Source: Rhodoligotrophos defluvii
Lineage (GTDB): Bacteria; Pseudomonadota; Alphaproteobacteria; Rhizobiales; Im1
Length of the DNA stretch: 64,000 nucleotides
Assembly: GCF_005281615.1 (NCBI RefSeq)
Contig: NZ_SZZM01000006.1
Location: 1 to 64,000 of the forward strand
Reading direction: 5' to 3'
Below, one piece after another: positions 43,727-52,100 of the stretch. The notes under the pieces are model-generated. The model searched no databases and was not told the origin of the DNA. It worked only from the letters and a program-made list of their open reading frames with translations. The first letter of the stretch is position 1. Each line of letters starts with the position of its first letter. Made by a program: the position numbers and the translations under genes.

Positions 43727-44506
43727 ATGTTCACCACATCAGGCCTGCGGCGGGGGGTAAGGTTGGCATCGGCATTTCTCATCGTCTGCTCTCCCTTTGT
43801 TGGAAGCTTCCTTGGGCTGCTTGCCACACGGATGTCTCTCGGCCGGCCCGTGCTCACAATGCGCTCGCGCTGTGACCACTGCGACTCGGTATTGTCCATC
43901 GCTGATCTTGTTCCCATTGTCAGCTGGGTGGGCCTGCGGGGCAAGTGCAGGCTCTGCGGCGGATCGATCGATCCTGCCCTGCCGATCATCGAAGTCGCCG
44001 CTCTCGTCGTGGTGCTCTGGAGTGCACTCGTCGTACCGCCTGCGCTGCTATGGCCAAGCGCGCTGCTGGGCTGGCTGCTGCTTGCCCTATCGATGGTGGA
44101 TATCAAGGCGTTCCGGCTTCCCGACACGCTGACCTGCACCTTGTTCGCAACAGGCCTCACACTGACCTGGTTCGCGTACCCGGAGCAGCTTCCATCGCAC
44201 CTCATGGGCGCAGTGCTTGGCTTCAGCGCCCTCTACGCGATCGGCAGGCTGTTCAGGGCGGTCAGGGGCTATGACGGGCTCGGGCTTGGCGACGCCAAAC
44301 TGCTGGGCGCCAGCGCCGCCTGGATCTCGTGGGAGGGACTGCCGTCGGTGCTGCTCGTCGGCGCCACGAGCGCGCTGTTCTGGATCTTGCTCACCCGGCT
44401 TGCGGGAAGGCGATGGGACAGGCATCGGCCCATACCCTTCGGCCCGTTCCTGTGCCTGGGGATCTGGCTGGTCTGGCTCTATGGCCCATTGACATGGGGC
44501 GTTTGA
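43727..44506 (+). CDS. gspO: Prepilin peptidase (GspO/PilD family)
   Basis: 259 residues from the ATG at 43727 (a GTG precedes by one codon). It is polytopic with the two-Cys-pair zinc loop 'CDHCDSVLSIADLVPIVSWVGLRGKCRLCGG' near residues 47-78, and the two catalytic Asp in 'MVDIKAFRLPDTLT' and 'GLGLGDAKLLGA'. It cleaves and methylates the GspG-K prepilins. Its start is only 12 bases from the divergent gspK start, leaving almost no room for promoters. It leads the gspO-E-F-G-H-I run. Confidence 0.92.
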   Translation: MFTTSGLRRGVRLASAFLIVCSPFVGSFLGLLATRMSLGRPVLTMRSRCDHCDSVLSIADLVPIVSWVGLRGKCRLCGGSIDPALPIIEVAALVVVLWSALVVPPALLWPSALLGWLLLALSMVDIKAFRLPDTLTCTLFATGLTLTWFAYPEQLPSHLMGAVLGFSALYAIGRLFRAVRGYDGLGLGDAKLLGASAAWISWEGLPSVLLVGATSALFWILLTRLAGRRWDRHRPIPFGPFLCLGIWLVWLYGPLTWGV

Positions 44507-44518
44507 TTTGAGGGTGGG

Positions 44519-46234
44519 ATGCTGGGGGATGCAATCGATATCGAGGCTCTGGACCGGTCGCTGGGCGAGCGGCTCCTTGCCGCCGGGAAGATTGATCGGG
44601 CCGGCTTGGCACGGGCCGAACGGCTGCGCGAAAGTGGCAGCGGCCGGCTCTCCAATCTGCTGTCCAGTCTCGGTCTTGTCAGCGAGCCTGAGCTGGCCTT
44701 GGCCCTTGCCACCGAACTGCAGGCAAAGCTGCTTAAGCCGGACGATATCCCGACGGAGAAGGTTGCGGAGGACAAGCTCAGCGGCCGCTTCCTCAAACAG
44801 TTCAGCGTGCTGCCGCTCAGCCTGAGAGGTAACGAGCTGGAGCTCGCCGTTGCCGACCCGTTCGATCTCTACGCGCAGGATGCGGTGCGCCTGGCCACCG
44901 GCTGCGACGTGAAAATCGCCATTGGTGAAAAGAGCCTGATCAATCGCTCCGTTGAAGACCTCTACTTCAACGAGGAGAAGGACGAGGATTTCGGCGTTCT
45001 CGTCTCGAGCGCGCGCGAGGTCGAGGAAGATGTCCGCCGCTTGAAGGACTTGGCCAGCGAGACACCTGTCATTCGCCTGGTCAACGAGATGATTGCACGG
45101 GCGGTCGAGACGCGGGCATCGGATATCCACATCGAGCCGTACCAAGGCGCCCTCCGGGTGCGCAACCGCATCGATGGCGTGCTGATCGAGACACCCGCGC
45201 CGCCGGCCGAGCTTTGCGCGGCCGTCATCTCCCGCGTGAAGATCATGGCGGCGCTGGACATCGCCGAGCGTCGCCTGCCGCAGGACGGTCGCATTCAAAC
45301 GGTGGTGCGCGGCAGGAAGATCGACCTGCGCATCTCCACCATGCCCACCCTCGACGGCGAGTCCGTCGTCATCAGAATACTCGACCGCGAGACTGTGAAG
45401 CTCGACTTCACGAGCCTCGGGATCAGCGAGCGCAATGTTGACCGTCTCGAGGTGATGCTGGCCAATCCCAACGGCATCATGCTGGTGACCGGCCCGACCG
45501 GAAGCGGCAAGACGACAACGCTCTATGCCGCGCTACGAGGGCTCAACAGCCCCGACAAGAATGTGATGACGGTCGAGGACCCGGTCGAATACCGGCTGGA
45601 CGGCGTGAACCAGGTGCAGGTCAAGGCCTCAATCGAGCTGAGCTTTGCACGGGTCCTGCGCTCGATCCTGCGGCATGACCCCGACATTATCATGGTGGGC
45701 GAGATTCGCGACAGGGAGACAGCGGAGATCGCCGTTCAGGCGGCTCTGACGGGCCATCTGGTCCTTTCGACCCTGCACACGAATGATGCGGTCAGCAGCA
45801 TCACCCGCCTGCTCGATATGGGGGTTGAAGACTTCCTTCTGACCTCGTCGCTATGTGGCATGGTGGCCCAGCGCCTGGTGCGCATGCTATGCGTGGAGTG
45901 CAAGACACCCACCGAGCTGCCGTCCGAGATCGTGAGCAAGTACCAGCTGGACCGCTTCGCCAATGCGGCGGGCCTGCGGACGCACCGTGCCGTTGGCTGC
46001 TCCTCGTGCAGTCACACGGGATACAGGGGAAGGACCAGTGTCATGGAAACGGCGCTCATGACGGCCGCCTTGCGCAGCGCGATCCTCAGGAGGGCTGATT
46101 CTGCCGAGCTTCACGAAGTGGCCTACGCTGAAGGCATGGAGAGCATGTTCACCGACGGTCTGCGTAAAGTGGCGGCAGGGATAACGACCCTGGAAGAGGT
46201 GCTGCGCGCCACCCGCGATGTCGGCATGCAATAG
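44519..46234 (+). CDS. gspE: Type II secretion ATPase GspE
   Basis: 571 residues. The N-terminal MshEN-like domain (about 10-150) binds the inner-membrane platform. The ATPase domain has Walker A GPTGSGKTTT near residue 325, Asp box 'MTVEDPVEYRL', Walker B 'DPDIIMVGEIRDRETAEIA' near 386 and His box 'TGHLVLSTLHTND'. A tetracysteine zinc motif follows (CVEC near 458, CSSC near 494). It drives pseudopilus assembly from the cytoplasm. It starts 12 bases after gspO. Confidence 0.95.
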   Translation: MLGDAIDIEALDRSLGERLLAAGKIDRAGLARAERLRESGSGRLSNLLSSLGLVSEPELALALATELQAKLLKPDDIPTEKVAEDKLSGRFLKQFSVLPLSLRGNELELAVADPFDLYAQDAVRLATGCDVKIAIGEKSLINRSVEDLYFNEEKDEDFGVLVSSAREVEEDVRRLKDLASETPVIRLVNEMIARAVETRASDIHIEPYQGALRVRNRIDGVLIETPAPPAELCAAVISRVKIMAALDIAERRLPQDGRIQTVVRGRKIDLRISTMPTLDGESVVIRILDRETVKLDFTSLGISERNVDRLEVMLANPNGIMLVTGPTGSGKTTTLYAALRGLNSPDKNVMTVEDPVEYRLDGVNQVQVKASIELSFARVLRSILRHDPDIIMVGEIRDRETAEIAVQAALTGHLVLSTLHTNDAVSSITRLLDMGVEDFLLTSSLCGMVAQRLVRMLCVECKTPTELPSEIVSKYQLDRFANAAGLRTHRAVGCSSCSHTGYRGRTSVMETALMTAALRSAILRRADSAELHEVAYAEGMESMFTDGLRKVAAGITTLEEVLRATRDVGMQ

Positions 46235-46258
46235 CTTCCGCCTCTCATCCCCAGCATC

Positions 46259-47476
46259 ATGGCAAAATTCACGTATAAGGCGATCGCCCCGACAGGGGAC
46301 CTTCTGGAGGGGGGCCTCTCCGCGGAGACGGAGGCTATGGCCGCTTCGGAACTGCGCCGACGCGGTGTTCTCCCCCTGCAGATCGCACGCGCTGAACGGC
46401 CGAAACCCAAATTCGGGCTCACGCTCGCGTCCGGAAACGCGAAGTTCCGGCCCAAGCACCTCCTGCTGTTCACCAGAGAGCTCGGCGTGCTGCTCGGCGC
46501 CGGTTATCCGCTGGACCGGGTGCTCGAGCGCCTCTCGGCCATGGGAGATGATCGGCCGCTCCGCACCCTGGCTGGCGATTTGCTGTCGGACGTGCGCAAC
46601 GGCTCGACCCTCGCCGACGCCATGGCCAAGCACCCGCAGATCTTTCCCGCATTCTATGTGGGTATGGTGAAAGCAGGGGAGATCGGCGGAAGCCTGGTGC
46701 CGGTTCTGCGCCGCATCATCGATGCGCTGGAAAAGTCGGCGGATCTTCAGGAGAAGATGAGGTCAGCCATCCTTTATCCCATCATGGTGTTGGGCCTGAC
46801 CGTCATCTCCATAGTCATTCTGCTCGTCTGGGTCATTCCGCAGTTCAAGCCCATGTTCGAGAGCAGTGGCGACAAACTGCCGCTCTCCGCGCGCATGATC
46901 ATGAGCTTGTCGGACTTCGCCATCCACTGGGGATGGGCCGTCGCGCTCGGCTTGGTGCTCGTCATCGTCCTGGCGCGCCAGGTGATCCGCAGGGCCCACC
47001 ATCAGCAGCGCGCCCATGGCCTGTTATTGGGACTGCCCCTGCTCGGCCCGCTGATGCGCAAGGGAGACACCGCGCGGTTTGCCCGAACGCTGGCAACACT
47101 GATCGCCAGCGGCACGACCTTGCTGACCGCGGTGCGGATCGCCGCCGACTCGATCGCAAACAGGGCGATCAGTGCCGGCATTCGCTCTGCGGTCGAGCAA
47201 ATCGCCAAGGGCGAGCGCCTGGCCGAGGCGCTTCGCAATACCGGAATGCTTCCCAGCCTGGCACTGCAAATCATCGAGGTCGGTGAGGAAAGCGGCCGCC
47301 TGCAGGACATGCTGGCCATGACCGCGGACGTTTATGACCAGGAGGTCGAAACCGAGATCAAGCGCCTGCTCGCCGTTCTCGTGCCGCTGATCACAATTGG
47401 CTTGGGGGTGGTCGTCGCTGGCGTGATCGGGGTGATGCTGTCGGCGATCTTGAGCACTTATGAATTGTCGTTCTAG
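46259..47476 (+). CDS. gspF: Type II secretion inner-membrane protein GspF
   Basis: 405 residues, the usual family length. Two repeats of the GspF domain are present: 'LLLFTRELGVLLGAGYPLDRVLERLS' and 'RFARTLATLIASGTTLLTAVRIAADS', each with 'GEIGGSL'/'GEESGRL' and membrane helices near 175-200, 225-245 and 380-402. It is the polytopic platform protein that works with GspE, L and M. 'FTYKAIAPTGDLLEGGLSAET' is the conserved N-terminus. Confidence 0.95.
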   Translation: MAKFTYKAIAPTGDLLEGGLSAETEAMAASELRRRGVLPLQIARAERPKPKFGLTLASGNAKFRPKHLLLFTRELGVLLGAGYPLDRVLERLSAMGDDRPLRTLAGDLLSDVRNGSTLADAMAKHPQIFPAFYVGMVKAGEIGGSLVPVLRRIIDALEKSADLQEKMRSAILYPIMVLGLTVISIVILLVWVIPQFKPMFESSGDKLPLSARMIMSLSDFAIHWGWAVALGLVLVIVLARQVIRRAHHQQRAHGLLLGLPLLGPLMRKGDTARFARTLATLIASGTTLLTAVRIAADSIANRAISAGIRSAVEQIAKGERLAEALRNTGMLPSLALQIIEVGEESGRLQDMLAMTADVYDQEVETEIKRLLAVLVPLITIGLGVVVAGVIGVMLSAILSTYELSF

Positions 47477-47485
47477 GAGGAGGAC

Positions 47486-47944
47486 ATGGGGGAAGTCGCG
47501 GTTGAGCATAGGAAATGCCCCGAGCGGACGTATGATGACCGGGAAGCCGGCTTTACGCTTGTGGAGCTGTTGGTGGTGCTCGTCATCCTTGGGCTCATTG
47601 TGGGGCTCGCGGCGCCGCAAGTGATGAAATATGTCGGCACGTCCAAGACGAAGGCGGCCACGATGCAGGTGGAGCGATTGTCGAGCATCCTCGATCTGTT
47701 TCGCCTCGATGTCGGGCGCTATCCTTCCGTGGAGGAAGGGCTTGAGGGGCTGCTCAAGGCGCCCGCGCTCACGCCCAGCTGGAACGGCCCATACCTCAAG
47801 AAGGCCGACGCGCTGGTCGATCCTTGGGGACGTGCTTACGAATACCGTTACCCCGGCAAGAACGGCACGTTCGATTTGTTCAGCCTCGGTGCGGACGGCA
47901 AGGAGGGCGGGGATGGCGAGGATCAGGACGTCACGTCTTGGTAG
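47486..47944 (+). CDS. gspG: Major pseudopilin GspG
   Basis: 152 residues with a leader ending Gly22 and mature start FTLVELLVVLVILGLIVGLAAP (Glu at +5). The 'QVERLSSILDLFRLDVGRYPSVEEGLEGLL' and 'WNGPYLKKADALVDPWGRAYEYRYPG...FDLFSLGADGKEGGDGEDQDV' segments are diagnostic, including the calcium-binding C-terminal loop. It forms the shaft of the pseudopilus. AGGAGGA precedes the start. Its end overlaps gspH by 32 bases. Confidence 0.95.
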   Translation: MGEVAVEHRKCPERTYDDREAGFTLVELLVVLVILGLIVGLAAPQVMKYVGTSKTKAATMQVERLSSILDLFRLDVGRYPSVEEGLEGLLKAPALTPSWNGPYLKKADALVDPWGRAYEYRYPGKNGTFDLFSLGADGKEGGDGEDQDVTSW

Positions 47945-48401
47945 CGTCGCACCGGCGGCACGGGGCGATAGCGGCTTCACTCTGCTCGAGCTGCTGGTCG
48001 TGCTTACGATCGCAGCGCTTATCTCAGGACTTGCCATTCCCATCTTTGCTGCGGCGTCACCCCGACTGCAGATCTCGTCTACGGCCGCCGAGATCGTAAC
48101 CGCTCTGCGAAGTGCGAGGAGGCTGGCGATTGCGCAGAGCCGGGAGCAGTTCGTCGAGTTCAACCTCTCGGCGAGAACGTATCGGCTGTCGAGCGAGCGC
48201 GCACGGCGGGAAATCCCTGCGCGTTTCGGAATAGAACTGGTCGTCGCCCGGTCGGAGGTGCCAAAGACGGGTATTGGCCGGGTGCTCTTTTACCCGGATG
48301 GCACATCGACCGGTGGCCATATCAGGCTTTCCCTCGGTGCCTTGAGTCGCAAGGTCGCGGTGGACTGGTTCGATGGCAGCGCCACGGCACGCGATGAATA
48401 G
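47913..48401 (+). CDS. gspH: Minor pseudopilin GspH
   Basis: 162 residues from the ATG at 47913 inside the end of gspG. The leader ends at Gly21 before 'FTLLELLVVLTIAALISGLAIP' (Glu at +5). 'EIVTALRSARRLAIAQSREQFVEFNL' and 'FYPDGTSTGGHIRLSL' fit the GspH/FimT family. It joins the pseudopilus between shaft and tip. Its stop overlaps the gspI start. Confidence 0.9.
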   Translation: MARIRTSRLGSVAPAARGDSGFTLLELLVVLTIAALISGLAIPIFAAASPRLQISSTAAEIVTALRSARRLAIAQSREQFVEFNLSARTYRLSSERARREIPARFGIELVVARSEVPKTGIGRVLFYPDGTSTGGHIRLSLGALSRKVAVDWFDGSATARDE

Positions 48402-48762
48402 ACGAGACGGCCAACGCGGCTTCTCGCTTCTGGAATGTCTGGTCGCGCTTACGATCCTCGGACTGGCCTCCGCAATTCTCTACCCATCGTTCAGTGACGC
48501 CATGCGATCCCGATTGCGGGCGAGTGAGGACACTTTGGCAGCGTTGGAAGCGCAATCGGTCCTCGCTCTGGCCGGGCATGCAATTCCCCTCGCTGCCGGC
48601 ACTTACCAGGTCGAGACCAGACTGGGCGCGTGGTCGGTTGACATCAGGATGCGGCTCGGCACGGACCCCCGCCTGAACGTGTTCGACATCACCGCGACCC
48701 TCCGCGATAAGGGACGGCGAGGTCATCAATTTCACGCCACCCGCGTATCGCTGCGACAATGA
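48394..48762 (+). CDS. gspI: Minor pseudopilin GspI
   Basis: 122 residues from the ATG at 48394 overlapping the gspH stop. A very short leader (MNRRDGQRG) precedes FSLLECLVALTILGLASAILYP with Glu at +5. The remainder has the GspI-type beta region ('YQVETRLGAWSVDIRMRLG', 'LNVFDITATLRD'). GspI starts tip assembly with J and K. In an ordinary cluster gspJ would follow directly; here a 5.4-kb gene is interposed. Confidence 0.88.
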   Translation: MNRRDGQRGFSLLECLVALTILGLASAILYPSFSDAMRSRLRASEDTLAALEAQSVLALAGHAIPLAAGTYQVETRLGAWSVDIRMRLGTDPRLNVFDITATLRDKGRRGHQFHATRVSLRQ

Positions 48763-49149
48763 TCAGGAGCCGAGTGGCTCGGCCTGCCCGGACAGGCTCT
48801 CGTGTTATGCACAGCTTTTCGCACGCGAGTCCTCTGGCATAGGCGAGAGCCAGATTGTGCTCAAACTCGCTCGGTGCATCCTTTGAAAGCTAGATTTGAG
48901 AAATCCGTTATCTCAACGCCATTTACAGACCATAATCGGTAGACTGAAATATAAAATGACCAACACAGAATAAAAAGCCCGCGCCACGATCTGAAAAATC
49001 AATAAATGCATGTTGACCAAAATTAAACGTTTGGACAGCATGCCCCTATACGCGGTGATTCGGCGATAGACCTGTCGAATCTGCGGTCGATCTTTCATAT
49101 CCTCTGCCTCGGTTCTGAGGCATTTCAGGGGCTTGCGGGGGCTATCTTC
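48763..49149. other. AT-rich gap before the giant SpvB/YD-repeat gene
   Basis: 387 bases without a gene. The middle (about 48890-49040) is conspicuously AT-rich relative to its surroundings, suggesting foreign junction DNA. It must contain the promoter of the giant gene unless that is read from gspI; no clear -35/-10 pair stands out (TTGACC near 49014 lacks a good partner). Confidence 0.5.
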
Positions 49150-52100
49150 ATGACATGCTTTTTGCGTGGCGCTTTCGGCTGCGTGTTTCTTGCCGGCTTG
49201 CTGCTGCTGCTGGACAGCGGCAGCGCGCGGGCGGCGGACGTCGTCGGAGCGATGGCCGCCGATTTCGGCGTGACCCCCGAAGGCGGCGCGAGCCTGATGG
49301 TGCCGATCTCGGTGCCACCCGGCACAACGGGCGTGCAGCCCAAGATCACCCTGCAACTGGGCAATGGCGGCGCCAGCGGGCCGCTAGGCGTAGGCGGCTC
49401 GGTCGGCGGCATCTCCTATATCACGCGCTGCCCGCAGAACAAATATTTCGACGGCGCCACCATTCCCGTGCGCTACGCCGCCACCGATCGCTTCTGTCTC
49501 AACGGACAGCGACTGGTTCCGATCAGCGGCACCTATGGGGCGAATGGTACCGAGTACCGGACGTCCTATGACGAGTTCTCGAAGATCATTTCCTATGGCA
49601 CGGCAGGGTCTGGCCCTCAGCGCTTCGAGGTCTACAAGCAGTCGGGTGAGATCCTGCAATACGGCCAGACCACGGATTCCCGCATCGAGGCGCCGGGTCG
49701 GTCCGACGTGCGCGTGTGGGCCCTGAACGAAATTGCCGACCGCGCCGGCAACGCCATCACATTCAAATATTTCGAGGACACGACAAGCGGCGAATTCGGA
49801 ATCGAGAAGATCGAGTATACGAAAAACGCCTCGCAGAACCTAAACGCCTATAACCGCGTGGACTTCATCTACGCGACCCGCCCGGACACTCAGTACATCT
49901 TCGAGGCCGGCGGCAAGATCTCCCAGACCAAGCGCCTGACCAACGTCAAGTCCTACGCGGAGAACACGCTGTTCCGCGATTATCAGATCACCTATGGAAC
50001 CGGCGCCCGCAACCGTTCCCGCGTAAGCTCGATCAAGGAATGCACCGCGACGGATTGCTTCCCAGCATCGACCATATCCTGGACGAGCAATGGCTCTGCC
50101 CAGTTTGCTGAAGTCGCGCTCAGTGGCACCCTCGGCGTGACGGGAGCTGCGTTCGCCGACTACAAAGTTGCGGGCAGCGGCGATTTCAATGGTGATGGGC
50201 TGACTGATCTTTATTTGATGCCTGTGGATGACAAGGGCAGGATAAAGAACACGTCCACGCACTACGTATTCCTGGGGAAAACCGACGGCACCTTCACTAC
50301 AGTCAACTATTCGCCAACCATCCCCAGCCCTGGGCCGGCTAATTACATCCAATACAAGGTTTCTGGAGCTGGAGACATAAATGGGGACGGTCTGACAGAC
50401 TTGTTTGTCATGTTGTCCGATAATTTCGGCCGCTCTGGAAGCACTTCATACTACTATACTTGGATTTCCGATGGAGATGGAACCTTTACGCCGGTTAATC
50501 TCGGATTCCCTCAAGGAGCCGTCAACAACTACGGTGTATCGGCGGTTGGTGATTTCAACGGAGATGGGCGAACTGACCTGCACCTTATGGTTATGGACGA
50601 CTATAACCGGTCGAATGGCAACGCCAATGATTACCTTTGGGTGGGGCGCACCGATGGCAAGTTCGATTCGGTGCTCCTTTCAGGTACTCAGGGCATTACC
50701 GGCTCCGCTTACGACGATTATGTCGTCGCCACCACGGGCGACTTTAACGGAGATGGTTTGTCCGATTTCTATTTGATGAAGGCAAATACCTCCGGAGGGA
50801 CACAAGGAGTTCTCTCGACATCGTACTTTTGGATGTCGAATACAGACAACACGTTTACTACTGTCGCGTTGCCCGAAACGCGACCCGAGAATTACCGCGT
50901 TGGCGCTGCGGATGACTTCAACGGCGACGGTTTAGTAGATCTGTTCTTTCATAAAGCATCTTCTAAGAGCGGGAATTCCAGCAGTACATCAGATTATTTC
51001 ATAATGATTTCTAGGGGCGATGGAACTTTTGAAAATAACCCGATTGCAGTTCCCACAGGATATTGGAACGACCACATCTTGGCCGCTGTCGATGACTTCG
51101 ATGGCGACGGTCTACCGGATATGTATTGGTACCGGGGTGATGGAACGGGCCGAGTAGCAGATGTTGCTTCAGCGGAGCATTGGGTTTGGTTCAACAAGGG
51201 CAATAGCACTTTCGTCCGTACCGCCGTTGGCGTTGCAAACGGATCCTACCGCAAGTACTCAGTCGCCGCGTCTGGCGACTTTACCGGCGACGGGCTCGCA
51301 GACTTGTATTGGCTCCGCTCGGATGAATATGGCCGTTCCAACGGCGATGGGGCTGATTATGTGCGCGTCAATGCGTGGCAAATCCCCGATCTTCTCGCGG
51401 GGGTTCAAAACGGGGTCGGCAACAACGCGTCGGTCCAGTACCAACCACTCACCAACTCCACCGTTTACACCAAGGGCACCGGCGCAACCTATCCGGTCCA
51501 GGATATCATCGGGCCCATGCGCGTGGTGCGCACGCTAAACACAAGGTCCGGCGCCAGCGACGGCTCAGCTGCCGGCACCAGCCAAACCTATGAATACGAG
51601 GCCCTGCGCAATCATGTGAATGGTCTTGGCAGCCTAGGATTTGCCAAGACCAGGGTGAAGGACTCGCAGACGAATATCGTCACGGAATCGGTCTTCAGCC
51701 AGGACTACGCCACGCGCAAGGAGGGGCTGCTGACCTCGGCGAAGAAGACCACGTCGACGAACGTCGTCTTTGAGAACAAGACGCTGACCTGGACCGTGAC
51801 CAGCCTGCCCACCGCCGATGGCTCGCCGCGCTATTCCCGCTTCAACACCCAGACCGTCACCGCGAAGCGCGACCTCAACAACGTGCTGACGGCCACCATT
51901 ACCGAGACCACGACTTACGATGCGTATGGCTATCCCACCAATATCGTCAATCAGACGGTGAACGGGTCGAATACCTTCAGGAAAACCACCGTCAACGTCT
52001 ATACGCACACGCCGAGCAACTGGAAGCTCGGCCGCCTGACTTCGGCGACGGTCACCCACCAGGCGCCCGGGCAGCCGAACCAGGTGCGCAGCTCCGGCTT

